A program made the position numbers and the translations under genes. From a virus: 31,680 nucleotides of DNA. The notes beneath the pieces are model-generated. The model searched no databases, was not told where the DNA came from, and saw nothing but the letters and a program-made list of their open reading frames with translations. This document shows positions 8,962 to 16,549 of this stretch, one piece after another; position 1 is the first letter of the stretch; each line of letters opens with the position of its first letter. The DNA is taken from positions 1-31,680 of the IMG/VR virus record IMGVR_UViG_3300047323_000334; one strand, written 5' to 3'.

Positions 8962-9470
8962 TTACTTCGGCTTTGGCAATGGCTTGCGAGTCCGCTTGCT
9001 GACATAGCGAGTGGTTTTGGGCTTTCCGATGATCAGATCGATACGCGCATCAATCTCGGCACGGGTCATCCGACGCAGTTCGTCTAGCCGGTAACCGTGT
9101 CGGATGAAGACGTGCTCGATGCGTCGCCAGTCGGTGTTGCCGCGCTCGGCGGCGCGAGCTTTTTTTCGAGTTCCGCATCGGAGTTCGCAATGATGGCCAA
9201 GTCGGTTTCTGCCAGGTTCTCGCGCAACAGTTCGACGGTCAAAGCTTCAGCCGGGATATCGCCCAGAGAGAGCAACTGGCGGCGATACACTTCCAGGGTG
9301 GTCAACTGGAATGGCCCATCGGGATGCAGCTCTTGAGCAGCGACTAGGTCACCCGACATACCGACGCGCAGGGTGAAGCGCTTGTGACGCATGCCGGAGT
9401 AGTAGACGCCAATATGCAGCTCGCCGTTGATGGTCAGGCCGTCCCACTGTTTGTTCGTTTGCTCGTTCAT
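8962..9470 (-). CDS. Tail assembly chaperone, long -1 frameshift product
   Basis: Reading continues past the 128-aa product if ribosomes slip back one base at the heptamer A AAA AAG (9165-9159). The zero frame up to residue 104 then joins 65 residues in the -1 frame, which begin ARAAERGNTDWRRIEHVF and end RKPLPKPK at a TAA at 8962-8964, giving about 169 aa. The extension has an HTH-like helical stretch (HGYRLDELRRMTRAEIDARI) and a basic tail. It fills the gap before the tape measure gene that would otherwise be non-coding. This is the G/GT-type arrangement known from lambda and from many contractile-tail phages, including Mu gp41/gp41', although Mu itself uses a different slip. Confidence 0.85.
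9084..9470 (-). CDS. Tail assembly chaperone, short product (Mu gp41-like)
   Basis: The unshifted reading gives a 128-aa protein starting MNEQTNKQWDGLTINGELHI. It holds the tail-chaperone fold region (RLTLRVGMSGDLVA-like, here FTLRVGMSGDLVAAQELHP) and ends in a low-complexity Ser/Thr tail (SSTSSSDTVTG), which is what one expects of a frame read past a slip site. It follows the tail tube gene by four bases. The protein is thought to hold the tape measure in solution while the tube polymerises. It shares its first 104 residues with the longer product. Confidence 0.88.
   Translation of the reverse strand: MNEQTNKQWDGLTINGELHIGVYYSGMRHKRFTLRVGMSGDLVAAQELHPDGPFQLTTLEVYRRQLLSLGDIPAEALTVELLRENLAETDLAIIANSDAELEKKLAPPSAATPTGDASSTSSSDTVTG
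9139..9165 (-). promoter_or_regulatory. Programmed -1 ribosomal frameshift site
   Basis: On the minus strand the zero-frame codons GAA AAA AAG create the heptamer A AAA AAG, the most efficient -1 slip site in Escherichia coli and the one used in dnaX. Five bases later the sequence GCCGC-CGAGC-GCGGC can fold into a five-base-pair hairpin (9139-9153), a plausible stimulator. The -1 frame is open from here to 8962. The gene context (tail chaperone before tape measure) is where such sites are conserved. Confidence 0.85.
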
Positions 9471-9474
9471 CGTA

Positions 9475-9846
9475 TTACTCCGTGTAGTAGTTCAATGCGG
9501 CGACAGTCAGGTCGCGAGTGGCTTCGCCTTCCAATTGGTACTTGCTCCCCATTTCCAGCAGAGCGCATCCGGTCCAGGTTTGGCGCTCGCTGCCACCATC
9601 CTGGGGATAGATGGTGATCTTGGCGTCCATCAGGGCGCGCCAGTCCGGCTCACCCGCCTTCGGAATCGGAACAGCGATCTTGAGTTCATGCTCTTCAATA
9701 CCCTTGGCCGTCCCGGTCGCCCGGCCGGAGCGGTTCATCGTCTTGACCACCTTGCGCCCGGTCTTGAGGCTCGGCTCAACGCTGGTCACCTCGTAATCAG
9801 TGCCGTTAATCTCCAAGACGATCAGTCCCACATAGCTGTCAGCCAT
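9475..9846 (-). CDS. Tail tube protein (Mu gpM type)
   Basis: A 123-aa protein with the small tail tube fold: LIVLEINGTDYEVTSVEPSL at the N-terminus, then VKTMNRSGRATGTAKGIEEH, and the DWRALMDAKITIYPQDGGSE segment. It forms the inner tube of the contractile tail. It lies between the sheath gene and the tail chaperone gene, the order of Mu L, M and gp41. Length is close to Mu gpM (118 aa). Confidence 0.93.
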   Translation of the reverse strand: MADSYVGLIVLEINGTDYEVTSVEPSLKTGRKVVKTMNRSGRATGTAKGIEEHELKIAVPIPKAGEPDWRALMDAKITIYPQDGGSERQTWTGCALLEMGSKYQLEGEATRDLTVAALNYYTE

Positions 9847-9859
9847 TTAGATTTACCTC

Positions 9860-10957
9860 TTACAAGAGCAAGTCGATGCGACCGGCGAACACATGCAGGC
9901 CGTTGACGACATCGACGGGAATGGATGAATTGAGCCTGTTAACGTCCTGCTTTGAGCGCTCAACTACCAAGTTGTCGGCGTTGGCCTCGACCTCTTCTAC
10001 GATCTCCAGTTCTTCCAGCTTGAGCAGCACGTCCAGCAACTCGCCACGGACAGCTTCCGGGGTTTTCTTGGAGAGCTTGGCGCGTGGGAAGCGCAGGCGG
10101 ATGCGCTCACGGCAGGCATTGCGCACGTAGTACAGGGTGCGCATGGTAGTCAGATCGAGTAGCGACACGTCCGTCGCCCCGGCCGCTGACTTGGTGTAGG
10201 TCGTAACGGCGCGAACGATCTGGATGACATCACCGGCCGCAACCTCCAGCGGCGTCACGCCGTTGGCCAGTGCAGTTTCCTGCTCAACTCGGCCGAGGCG
10301 CTTGGTAATTGGCGGGATTTGAATACCATTGAGCACCAGGGTATTCAGCGGCCGCGCCGGATCTTCCTCTGAAGCGATCTTCGCCGCATAAGCACATGCG
10401 ACCTGGCGAGGGGTCGAAGCCGTACCAGGCAATACGGCCAGAGTGATCGGGCCAGAGTTCAGCGAAGCGGCAAGGGTAGTCGCGGCAGACAGTGTGCTGG
10501 TGACCGCCGCAACGCCAATAATGCTCTGCTGTTCGATAGAGTCGGTGTATGTCTGGATATGTGTACGCAGGGCCGTAAGTGCGGGTTGGCTGTACCAAGC
10601 TGGCACCAAAATAGTGAAGCTACCCAGAGCCGTTGAATCCAACGCAGCAACAATGCTTGGCTCCACTTCGCCTTCGACCACTACGCCTACGATTGAAAGG
10701 GACGCGTAGCGATAAGAAGCGATGACAGCGTCGACCATCTCCTCGGCAATGGCGCTACCGGTCAGGGCTTTGGCTTCAACAGCGCTGTAGACCGGAGTCG
10801 GTACGTGAGCTTCCAAAGTCGCTTCGGCACCTAGCGGAACAATCAGGCAGATGCTCTGCTTATTGGTCGGCAGGTTGCGCACTGCCAAGCTGGTGTTGAA
10901 TTCGAAGTAAGCACCAGGCTTACGGATCGATGCCGAAATGGTTTCAAATTCAATCAT
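9860..10957 (-). CDS. Tail sheath protein, short form (Mu gpL position)
   Basis: A 365-aa protein beginning MIEFETISASIRKPGAYFEF, the usual sheath N-terminus, and ending in a clear sheath C-terminal domain (about residues 215-365) with LGRVEQETALANGVTPLEVA and TMRTLYYVRNACRERIRLRF, followed by the C-terminal strand DVVNGLHVFAGRIDLLL. It forms the contracting outer sheath. It is shorter than Mu L (495 aa): the middle, surface-facing domain appears reduced. It overlaps the DUF2635 gene by four bases. Confidence 0.88.
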   Translation of the reverse strand: MIEFETISASIRKPGAYFEFNTSLAVRNLPTNKQSICLIVPLGAEATLEAHVPTPVYSAVEAKALTGSAIAEEMVDAVIASYRYASLSIVGVVVEGEVEPSIVAALDSTALGSFTILVPAWYSQPALTALRTHIQTYTDSIEQQSIIGVAAVTSTLSAATTLAASLNSGPITLAVLPGTASTPRQVACAYAAKIASEEDPARPLNTLVLNGIQIPPITKRLGRVEQETALANGVTPLEVAAGDVIQIVRAVTTYTKSAAGATDVSLLDLTTMRTLYYVRNACRERIRLRFPRAKLSKKTPEAVRGELLDVLLKLEELEIVEEVEANADNLVVERSKQDVNRLNSSIPVDVVNGLHVFAGRIDLLL

Positions 10958-11151
10958 TCGTCGACTCCTTTAGCGGACTCTTTGGCACCACCACGAGGCT
11001 TCTTAGCAGGCAAGAGCTCACCTTCAGCCAAGCGGCGGCGGTAGTAGGAGGTATCGGGCACTTCGATAGCGTCGGCGGGAGCCGCTTCAATGTGCTTGCG
11101 TGGGTCATCCTGCATAGGAACCCGATGACCTGGTGCGGCGATTACTTGCAT
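10954..11151 (-). CDS. DUF2635 family small protein (Mu gp38)
   Basis: A 65-aa protein, MQVIAAPGHRVPMQDDPRKH followed by a proline- and alanine-rich linker and the motif DTSYYRRRLAEGELLP. That motif at the C-terminal half is characteristic of DUF2635. The function is unknown; it is always found just before the sheath gene in Mu-like phages. The start overlaps the stop of the DUF1834 gene (TAATG) and the end overlaps the sheath start (ATGA). Confidence 0.9.
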   Translation of the reverse strand: MQVIAAPGHRVPMQDDPRKHIEAAPADAIEVPDTSYYRRRLAEGELLPAKKPRGGAKESAKGVDE

Positions 11152-11702
11152 TACACGTCCCTCAATTCGATGGTTTCACTGGCTGCCACCTCGGCATTGC
11201 TTGCCGGTAGGTGGTACTCGACCCCTATACGTTTCAGCTCCGGCCAATCGGGCTCCGGTACATTCCAATCCAGATCGATGGCGAACGACTGACCCAGCAC
11301 CGAAAGGTGCTGGGCTTGAAACTTGCCGTTCACCAGGTTGGAAAACTCAGTCGGCCGAACCATGGCGCGGTCCTCCTTGTGCTGCCAGTTGGTGAGCAGC
11401 GCCAGACAGGACTCCCACAACCAGTAGCTACCGGGGTCGCTGTGCTTGGGTGTCACCTTTCGCTCACTCCCGGAAGAGATCACCAGGCGAAACACTAGGG
11501 CAGCGGAGTAGCGTCGATTCGACTTCTGTCTAAAGCTGATCTTGGGGGTGGTGATCAGGATCGAAGGCCCGCCAGAAATCAGGCCAACCATCAGATCCGG
11601 GTCACTCAGTTCACCGCCATAGGTAGCTAGGCGCAAACGAGGAATTGCTGTTTTAAGCTCTCCGAGCCTGGCCAGCACTCCATCCTCCAGTTCCCCCAAC
11701 AT
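11151..11702 (-). CDS. DUF1834 protein, tail terminator-like (Mu gp37)
   Basis: A 183-aa protein from the ATG at 11702; a GTG one codon earlier is possible. It begins MLGELEDGVLARLGELK and includes YGGELSDPDLMVGLISGGPS, RRYSAALVFRLVISSG and the DPGSYWLWESCLALLTNWQH segment, which fit the DUF1834 / gp37 family. Family members probably act at the head-proximal end of the tail. The start overlaps the stop of the DUF1320 gene (TGATG) and the stop overlaps the DUF2635 start. Confidence 0.88.
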   Translation of the reverse strand: MLGELEDGVLARLGELKTAIPRLRLATYGGELSDPDLMVGLISGGPSILITTPKISFRQKSNRRYSAALVFRLVISSGSERKVTPKHSDPGSYWLWESCLALLTNWQHKEDRAMVRPTEFSNLVNGKFQAQHLSVLGQSFAIDLDWNVPEPDWPELKRIGVEYHLPASNAEVAASETIELRDV

Positions 11703-12190
11703 CACAGCGCCCGCAAGGTGTTACGAGAAAACAGCCGCGATTGATGGGTGATCTGTAAGCCCGAATCACCTGCTTCAGAAGCGCCCCGCGCTTCATCTTC
11801 AGTCGCCAGTTTTTCCAGGCGTTTTATGATGTCGCGATAACGAAGACGCATCGTCGAATCCTCTACGGCTGTACCTTCCAAGTGGTATCGAGCCAGCTCA
11901 GGGAGGTCATCCTTGACCCAATCAGGTGCATCCTCACCAGCCTTGCGGAACCGCAGATAGAACGAAACCTCACTGCGAGAGCGGCTGATGGCATCGGCGA
12001 TCCTGGCCAATGCGTCCACCGCTGTTTCCACTTCTTCGGCGGTCCAGTCATCCAGCGGCTTGCCTTCAGCCGCCGCCAGCAACAGGCTCGAATCAATGGG
12101 GGCTCGCGGCGGCTTGACTGCCGACTTGGTGATTTCCTCCTCACCAAATCGGTGCATCAACTGAACCGCACTTGGCAGCGAAATGTTCAT
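11702..12190 (-). CDS. DUF1320 protein, head-tail connector-like (Mu gp36)
   Basis: A 162-aa protein with the DUF1320 layout: MHRFGEEEITKSA near residues 12-24, a variable stretch, then the helical core EEVETAVDALARIADAISRS, YLRFRKAGEDAPDWVKDDLP and a C-terminal RLRYRDIIKRLEKLA helix. The family is a head completion or adaptor protein that sits between the portal and the tail. It overlaps the HI1506-like gene by four bases (ATGA). Confidence 0.88.
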   Translation of the reverse strand: MNISLPSAVQLMHRFGEEEITKSAVKPPRAPIDSSLLLAAAEGKPLDDWTAEEVETAVDALARIADAISRSRSEVSFYLRFRKAGEDAPDWVKDDLPELARYHLEGTAVEDSTMRLRYRDIIKRLEKLATEDEARGASEAGDSGLQITHQSRLFSRNTLRAL

Positions 12191-12702
12191 TTGTCGTCAT
12201 CCTTGGGCTTGACCCGTGACTTCACGGGCTTGACCGGGGTGTCGGCGACGGTCTGCGCTTCAGCGCCGGCCTGATCTGTCGTGCCCACGCCATCGACTGG
12301 AGCGGCAGAACCGTCGGTCATAGAGCCAAGATTCCCCACCTGGTCGCCGCCATTTGCTCCAGAGAAGCTGTGCTCGTCGTTGCCCAGGAGCTGCTGCCGG
12401 ATTGTGTCCACCGCATAGCCCAGAGGCGTAGCGCTTGTTTCAAGCGTTTGCGACTGGGGAGTTTCTGGGGTGAAGGACGTTTGCGGTAACGAGCCGGGCG
12501 ATGCGAGTTCATGGCGTGGCTCCAGTACCAGATCCATATCTCTTTCTTCGACGGAGAGAAACAGTTGGGGCTCCTTGATCAGCTCCACCCATTGCTCATC
12601 CGTGAAGTCGTGCTGTTGCCATGTGGTGGGCTGGTCAGAGTGAGAGACGCCACACCGACGGAAGCCATTGCGCTTGGCCGTTATAACGATGACGGTAGTC
12701 AT
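12187..12702 (-). CDS. Mu gp35-like / HI1506-related protein
   Basis: A 171-aa protein. The first 55 residues carry the HI1506 pattern, RRCGVSHSDQPTTWQQHDFT followed by EQWVELIKEPQLFLSVEER, seen in FluMu-type prophages just after the major head gene. The rest is a low-complexity, Pro/Thr/Gly-rich and finally Lys/Asp-rich tail, with no recognisable domain. Its role is not established; the position suggests a structural or head-accessory protein. SD-like AGGGGG lies before the start. Confidence 0.8.
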   Translation of the reverse strand: MTTVIVITAKRNGFRRCGVSHSDQPTTWQQHDFTDEQWVELIKEPQLFLSVEERDMDLVLEPRHELASPGSLPQTSFTPETPQSQTLETSATPLGYAVDTIRQQLLGNDEHSFSGANGGDQVGNLGSMTDGSAAPVDGVGTTDQAGAEAQTVADTPVKPVKSRVKPKDDDK

Positions 12703-12711
12703 GTCGCCCCC

Positions 12712-13617
12712 TTACGCTTCGCCAGTAGAGCCGAAGGCCAATTGCCAGAAACCGTAACCACCAGCCGCTCGCGCTTCTGCACCGAACTTGAATTTCTTGC
12801 GGCTGAATACGTCGTCGGCTTCGGGATCGGTCTGCTGGACGAAATTCGGCGCTTTGCGTTCCTGGTAGATGAAGGGCCGAACCGGCTTGCTGGTATCCAG
12901 GAGGAACCAGGCTGTGTCAGAGGTAATGCGGGTGGAAACCACTAGCTCGGCGGTGCCCTTGTAGAGGTTGACCTTGCCGTCTTCCAGGCGATCACTGGTC
13001 AGCAATGCGCGTGCGGTGTCCTCCAGGCCCGGACCGACCAGCAGAATCGTCGGGCGCACATCCAGAGGGCGACCGTCGTCGTCCTTGAACTTGCCCATGG
13101 CGGTACGTGCTGCGCCGTAACTGGCCTTCGCCGCTGCTTGGGTTGCGATAGAGAGCGCAGTAGTGCCCTTGTTGCTAACGCTCCCATTGCCGACGACGTG
13201 GTCGGTGTCGAAGAAGTACTGCCCGTCATAGCAGAGGTTGCCGAAACCGCCGTTCACCAGCTCAAACACGATCTCATCCGGTAACTGTTTGGCCGAGAAA
13301 CCCGCCATCTGCGCCTGGGGCGCATAGATCCCCAACTGGTCGTCTTCGATGTGGTTGCGATCCACTTCGACGGTCGCTTCGAAATCTTCGTTTTCCACGG
13401 TGTAGCTGAAAGCCTTGAGGCTCTTAACGTGCTTTTCACCGACCCAACGGCGCATTTTTGGAAACGCCGACAACCAGGCATACATGTTGCTGCCGGTCGT
13501 GCTCGGCACCTTCATGGCAATCTTTTCCCAGGAGCTGGGTGCGGCCGCAAAGGCGTTATTGAAGAGGGATTTCAGGGCAACGAAGGCTGCCTGGATCGAG
13601 GACTTGTTAACTAACAT
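12712..13617 (-). CDS. Major head (capsid) protein T (Mu gp34 type)
   Basis: A 301-aa protein counted from the ATG at 13617, which has AGGAG ten bases before it. It begins MLVNKSSIQAAFVALKSLFN and has the T-family features AWLSAFPKMRRWVGEKHVKS, the TVENEDFEATVEVDRNHIED loop and, at the C-terminus, the RKKFKFGAEARAAGGYGFWQ motif. This HK97-fold protein builds the icosahedral shell. It follows the protease and decoration genes and precedes gp35, as in Mu. Confidence 0.95.
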   Translation of the reverse strand: MLVNKSSIQAAFVALKSLFNNAFAAAPSSWEKIAMKVPSTTGSNMYAWLSAFPKMRRWVGEKHVKSLKAFSYTVENEDFEATVEVDRNHIEDDQLGIYAPQAQMAGFSAKQLPDEIVFELVNGGFGNLCYDGQYFFDTDHVVGNGSVSNKGTTALSIATQAAAKASYGAARTAMGKFKDDDGRPLDVRPTILLVGPGLEDTARALLTSDRLEDGKVNLYKGTAELVVSTRITSDTAWFLLDTSKPVRPFIYQERKAPNFVQQTDPEADDVFSRKKFKFGAEARAAGGYGFWQLAFGSTGEA

Positions 13618-13644
13618 GCGCAATGCGCTCCTATATAAAGGTGA

Positions 13645-14040
13645 TTACTCGACCCAAACGCCGTTGGTATCGATGCCGATAATTCGACCGGCTGCCGAGC
13701 GCGTGCCGGAGGCATCGCCCGCAGCAACCGTTTCGTCGTCGACGATGTAAGCGGTCTTAAAGAGGTGGGCCTGGGTGATCGTGCCGTCGTTGGCCCAGCA
13801 GAAGGCTTTGCCATGGCGGATCTCGATTTGGTCCGCACCTGCTGCACCACCACGGTTGTCGACAGACTCTTCGGCTCGGCCCAGATAGGACAGGTTGAGG
13901 GCGGACGAACCCGGTGCCGCGAAGCCGGTAGCGTTGGCCACCACCAGAGCCCCAGCAAAAATCCGAGTGTTCGCTGCCATTGGGATCACCAGGACTTCGG
14001 TGGACTTCATGGCTGTGTTGCGGTCTTGAGTCAGCGCCAT
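13645..14040 (-). CDS. Head decoration or stabilising protein (gp33-position)
   Basis: A 131-aa protein, MALTQDRNTAMKSTEVLVIP, with a small beta-rich body of DUF2190-like character: IFAGALVVANATGFAAPGSS and YIVDDETVAAGDASGTRSAA, ending in RIIGIDTNGVWVE. It lies between the protease/scaffold and the major head protein, where Mu-like phages often encode a decoration protein. GAGGG with a seven-base spacer precedes the start. The exact role is inferred from position. Confidence 0.75.
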   Translation of the reverse strand: MALTQDRNTAMKSTEVLVIPMAANTRIFAGALVVANATGFAAPGSSALNLSYLGRAEESVDNRGGAAGADQIEIRHGKAFCWANDGTITQAHLFKTAYIVDDETVAAGDASGTRSAAGRIIGIDTNGVWVE

Positions 14041-14043
14041 GGT

Positions 14044-15024
14044 TTAGCCCTCGCTCAGTTTGGTTTTGGCGAACTCGACAGGGTCTACACCCATCTGCCG
14101 ACACATGGCCTGTTCTTCAGCGTTCAGGGCCGTGGAGGTTTTGGGGTTTGGCTGCTGACCAGTCAGGGCCGATGGTTCAGCGACCACCGGGGCGGCATCA
14201 ACAAAGTCCTTGAAGCGCTTTAGGCCGGTTTCGTCCTGGCACATCGCACGGTGGTAATCCGCCGTGGCCGGGGTGATTTTCCCGGCCTGAGTTGCCAAAG
14301 TGATCAACACATCGACGGCCTTTGTGTGTTCAGCAGTCTTGAGAGTGGCCAGCGCCTGCTCGGCATTGGAGGCACGCAATGCCACGGCGTCGTAATCGGC
14401 GCGCGGCATGAACTGTTCCAGGTTGCGTTGCTCAGAGTTCACAGCCTGAGCAGTGGTCTTGAGTTGAGTGGTGGCCGCGATGGCCTGTTCTTCAGTGGCG
14501 GTTTCGGGCAAGCCGAGCGCGGCCAAAAGCGCAGGTGAAAGCTTCACTGGCGTGTTCTCCGGGTTTTCTTGATTGAGGGCTGTCAGCAGGAAATTGGGCT
14601 TGTTGGTCAGGCCTGCGCTGACCAAACGCGCAATGCGCGTCGTATCGGGATCGAAGTCGAAGACTGGGGAGAGGAAGCGGTACTCGCGGTTGATGACTTG
14701 AGCCGAAGCGCGAGGCGTCCAGTCGACGAGCCCCCACAAGGCACCGCCACGGATCTCCAATTGCTTGATCCAGCCAGCGGCCGGGGCGTCTTCGCCCTTG
14801 ATAGCCCGGTGCTGGGTGGCGTGCTCCCAATCAATGGGCAGGTCGATAGCTCGACCAGTGAAGCTGGATTGCACCAGCATCCCGGCTTGCTCATCGAACA
14901 GCCATTGCCGACCGTCGCGGCCGATGACCTGTGGACCTGGGGGGATTAGTTCGACCCACTCAGGCGCCTTGCCGTCAGAGACGGTGGCGGATAGGTCAGT
15001 GTTGAGGGCGAGTTGTGTTTTCAT
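14044..15024 (-). CDS. Head maturation protease and scaffold (Mu gpI, gp32)
   Basis: A 326-aa protein from the ATG at 15024 (MKTQLALNTDLS); earlier in-frame residues run through the non-coding upstream element and are unlikely to be translated. The I-family protease signature AIDLPIDWEHATQ lies near residues 58-70, followed by WIKQLEIRGGALWGLVDWTP and REYRFLSPVFDFD. The C-terminal half is helical and Ala/Gln rich, as in the internal scaffold Z that is made in the same frame in Mu. It processes the scaffold during prohead maturation. Confidence 0.9.
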   Translation of the reverse strand: MKTQLALNTDLSATVSDGKAPEWVELIPPGPQVIGRDGRQWLFDEQAGMLVQSSFTGRAIDLPIDWEHATQHRAIKGEDAPAAGWIKQLEIRGGALWGLVDWTPRASAQVINREYRFLSPVFDFDPDTTRIARLVSAGLTNKPNFLLTALNQENPENTPVKLSPALLAALGLPETATEEQAIAATTQLKTTAQAVNSEQRNLEQFMPRADYDAVALRASNAEQALATLKTAEHTKAVDVLITLATQAGKITPATADYHRAMCQDETGLKRFKDFVDAAPVVAEPSALTGQQPNPKTSTALNAEEQAMCRQMGVDPVEFAKTKLSEG

Positions 15025-15058
15025 GCCGCCAGTGTCGACGGGGCATGTAAGGTAGGTG

Positions 15059-15084
15059 ATTTCAGCGGGGTTTAAGGTTGCTCC
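15059..15084 (-). promoter_or_regulatory. Repeated intergenic element, copy A: candidate late promoter at the PI position
   Basis: On the minus strand this reads GGAGCAACCTTAAACCCC followed by GCTGAAAT. It matches the element at 2884-2910 in nearly every position. It ends 35 bases before the protease start codon, the same distance as copy B from its gene. In Mu one of the C-activated late promoters (PI) lies just upstream of gene I, the gene that follows here. Promoter function is inferred from repetition and position. Confidence 0.55.
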
Positions 15085-15106
15085 ATTATTTAGGAGCGAA
15101 TGAGGC

Positions 15107-15154
15107 CTACACCCTTGCCCCATTCTTTACGTAGAGAATGGGGTAAGAGTGTAG
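15107..15154. repeat. Imperfect 48-bp palindrome after the cargo gene
   Basis: The arms (CTACACCCTTGCCCCATTCT... and ...AGAATGGGGTAAGAGTGTAG) can pair along nearly their whole 24-base length; the three mismatched positions would be G-U type in one RNA strand. It lies between the end of the cargo gene (15176) and copy A of the repeated element. It has no T-run on either side, so a simple intrinsic terminator is not obvious. It could be a processing signal, a protein site or a terminator without a U-tract. Confidence 0.6.
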
Positions 15155-15175
15155 ATCGCATCTAAAAATGGCTGA

Positions 15176-15676
15176 CTAATGGCTTAACCCGAGGAAGGGG
15201 TAGAATCTTGAATCAATGTTCTCCCAATGGGTATGCATTTCTCCCAGGACATCGAGCTGTTTTTCTGCAGCTTCACGTTTTTCGTTTGGGGACGCGCCTA
15301 TCTGTTGTATGTGAATAACATGGAGCCTGGAGATTAAGCCCCACAGTTCAACGCTCAAATACTTATGCATTTTTTCGTCGAATAGCCATTTTGCCCCAGC
15401 GATGCCTGTCAAGTATGCAGTAAAGACTTCAGCCGAAGGTTTACCGTGAGTCGTTATTTCGCCCATTGCATTCCGAACCGCATCGTAGACCACAATCCTT
15501 TTCTCGAATAAATCGAGTTTGAGTTTCATCCGTGCCGTTTTCCATTGACTCCGCGCGATCCATATTCCAAAACCAGCCACTATCGGCGTGAGAGAAGCTG
15601 TGAGGTACGACAGCCAGTCAACTTCTTTGGTGGCCTCAATGACCGGCGTGAAGATTTGGAGCGTGTAAAGATCCAT
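15176..15676 (-). CDS. Cargo (moron) membrane-anchored protein, unknown function
   Basis: A 166-aa protein read from the ATG at 15676 (MDLYTLQIFTPVIEATKEVD). An earlier start at 15793 would add an unlikely N-terminus over a promoter-like stretch. One membrane segment (YLTASLTPIVAGFGIWIA, about residues 24-41) is followed by a charged helical domain (WKTARMKLKLDLFEKRIVVY). This is the layout of a small anchored protein with a cytoplasmic helical part. It interrupts the G-to-I order and is richer in A and T than neighbours, so it looks acquired. It may change the lysogen, for example in superinfection control, but nothing in the sequence proves this. Confidence 0.75.
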   Translation of the reverse strand: MDLYTLQIFTPVIEATKEVDWLSYLTASLTPIVAGFGIWIARSQWKTARMKLKLDLFEKRIVVYDAVRNAMGEITTHGKPSAEVFTAYLTGIAGAKWLFDEKMHKYLSVELWGLISRLHVIHIQQIGASPNEKREAAEKQLDVLGEMHTHWENIDSRFYPFLGLSH

Positions 15677-15721
15677 GCATGTTCGTCCGTGGCTATTCAA
15701 GACATTGATTTTCGCAGCAGT

Positions 15722-15750
15722 GATATAGGCAATACATGCCCCAACCTCAA
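15722..15750 (-). promoter_or_regulatory. Candidate sigma-70 promoter for the cargo gene
   Basis: On the minus strand TTGAGG (15750-15745) and TATATC (15727-15722) are separated by 17 bases, ahead of the cargo ATG at 15676. The whole gap 15677-15890 has no other gene. Further upstream an 8-bp direct repeat TCTAACGC occurs twice in 19 bases (15794-15801 and 15805-15812). A promoter of its own would let the cargo gene be expressed in the lysogen. Confidence 0.4.
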
Positions 15751-15890
15751 ACTGGCCCCCGACGCCGCGAGCGTGATAGAGCTTTAAAGCCAATCTAACG
15801 CATGTCTAACGCTTGTAGCGACTACAGGCTGCCCCGGTTGTACCTGCAAGCCACCTAAAATGCCCTGAGCGAGCTTTCTCTCGACCACCC

Positions 15891-16445
15891 TTAAAGTGGC
15901 GCTAATAGGTAGTCCGCGACGATGGCGAGGATCTCAGCGTCATCCTCGGATGACAGACCTATGTAAGGTCTAGCGGGCATCTCTGCCGAGTGCGCACCAC
16001 GAGTCACCCACTGAGCAAAGTTGGACTTGTTCCGCTTCACAAAGCGATTTCCGACAACGCCATTCTTATGACTGAAGTAAACCTGCTGAGACCTGGCTGC
16101 GTGTTCGATCTTACCGCCGAACTGGTGGATGGCGCCGTAGGGCCGGTCTGTACCAAAGTCGAGCTCATTGCCGCTGACGCTGTGTCGGATGGTGTCCTGG
16201 AGGTGACCGTCTTGGCGAAGGATCTTGTTCGACTTCTTTCGCGCAAGCGTGGAAGGAGCCAGCGGCGCCCAGGGCGAACCGTCTGGAGCTACTTGTCGAC
16301 TGAACCTATTGTCTGTCGACTGGTGAAGGTACTCCGCAATATCCAGCAGTGGTGTTTGCAGATCCCCCAGCCGGCTCATCAACTCAGCCAGCGCGGCACC
16401 TGTCCGGCTGTCGTCGAGTTCCACATTAAGCATTGCACCAGCCAC
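15891..16445 (-). CDS. Virion morphogenesis protein G (Mu gp31)
   Basis: A 184-aa protein. I chose the GTG at 16445 because AGGAGG lies five bases before it; an ATG at 16433 is also possible, and the GTG at 16451 overlaps the AGGAGG and can be dropped. Family segments are MLNVELDDSRTGAALAELMS, TDNRFSRQVAPDGSPWAPLA, LRQDGHLQDTIRHSV and PYGAIHQFGGKIEH. The family (phage virion morphogenesis, gpG/tail completion) acts at head-tail joining. It follows the F-type gene, as in Mu. Confidence 0.9.
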   Translation of the reverse strand: MAGAMLNVELDDSRTGAALAELMSRLGDLQTPLLDIAEYLHQSTDNRFSRQVAPDGSPWAPLAPSTLARKKSNKILRQDGHLQDTIRHSVSGNELDFGTDRPYGAIHQFGGKIEHAARSQQVYFSHKNGVVGNRFVKRNKSNFAQWVTRGAHSAEMPARPYIGLSSEDDAEILAIVADYLLAPL

Positions 16446-16549
16446 ACGCACCTCCTAATATCAGGCTTCGCCCATTGAGTGAGCAGTCCCCGCCAGGACC
16501 TCCAGGCCTACACTCAGGGTGTAATCGCGTGTGGCGGCGCGCGGTTTTT

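Noticed and set aside
15025-15123. N-terminal extension of the protease to 359 aa
   Set aside because: It would translate the repeated element and part of the palindrome; the ATG at 15024 gives the usual family start.
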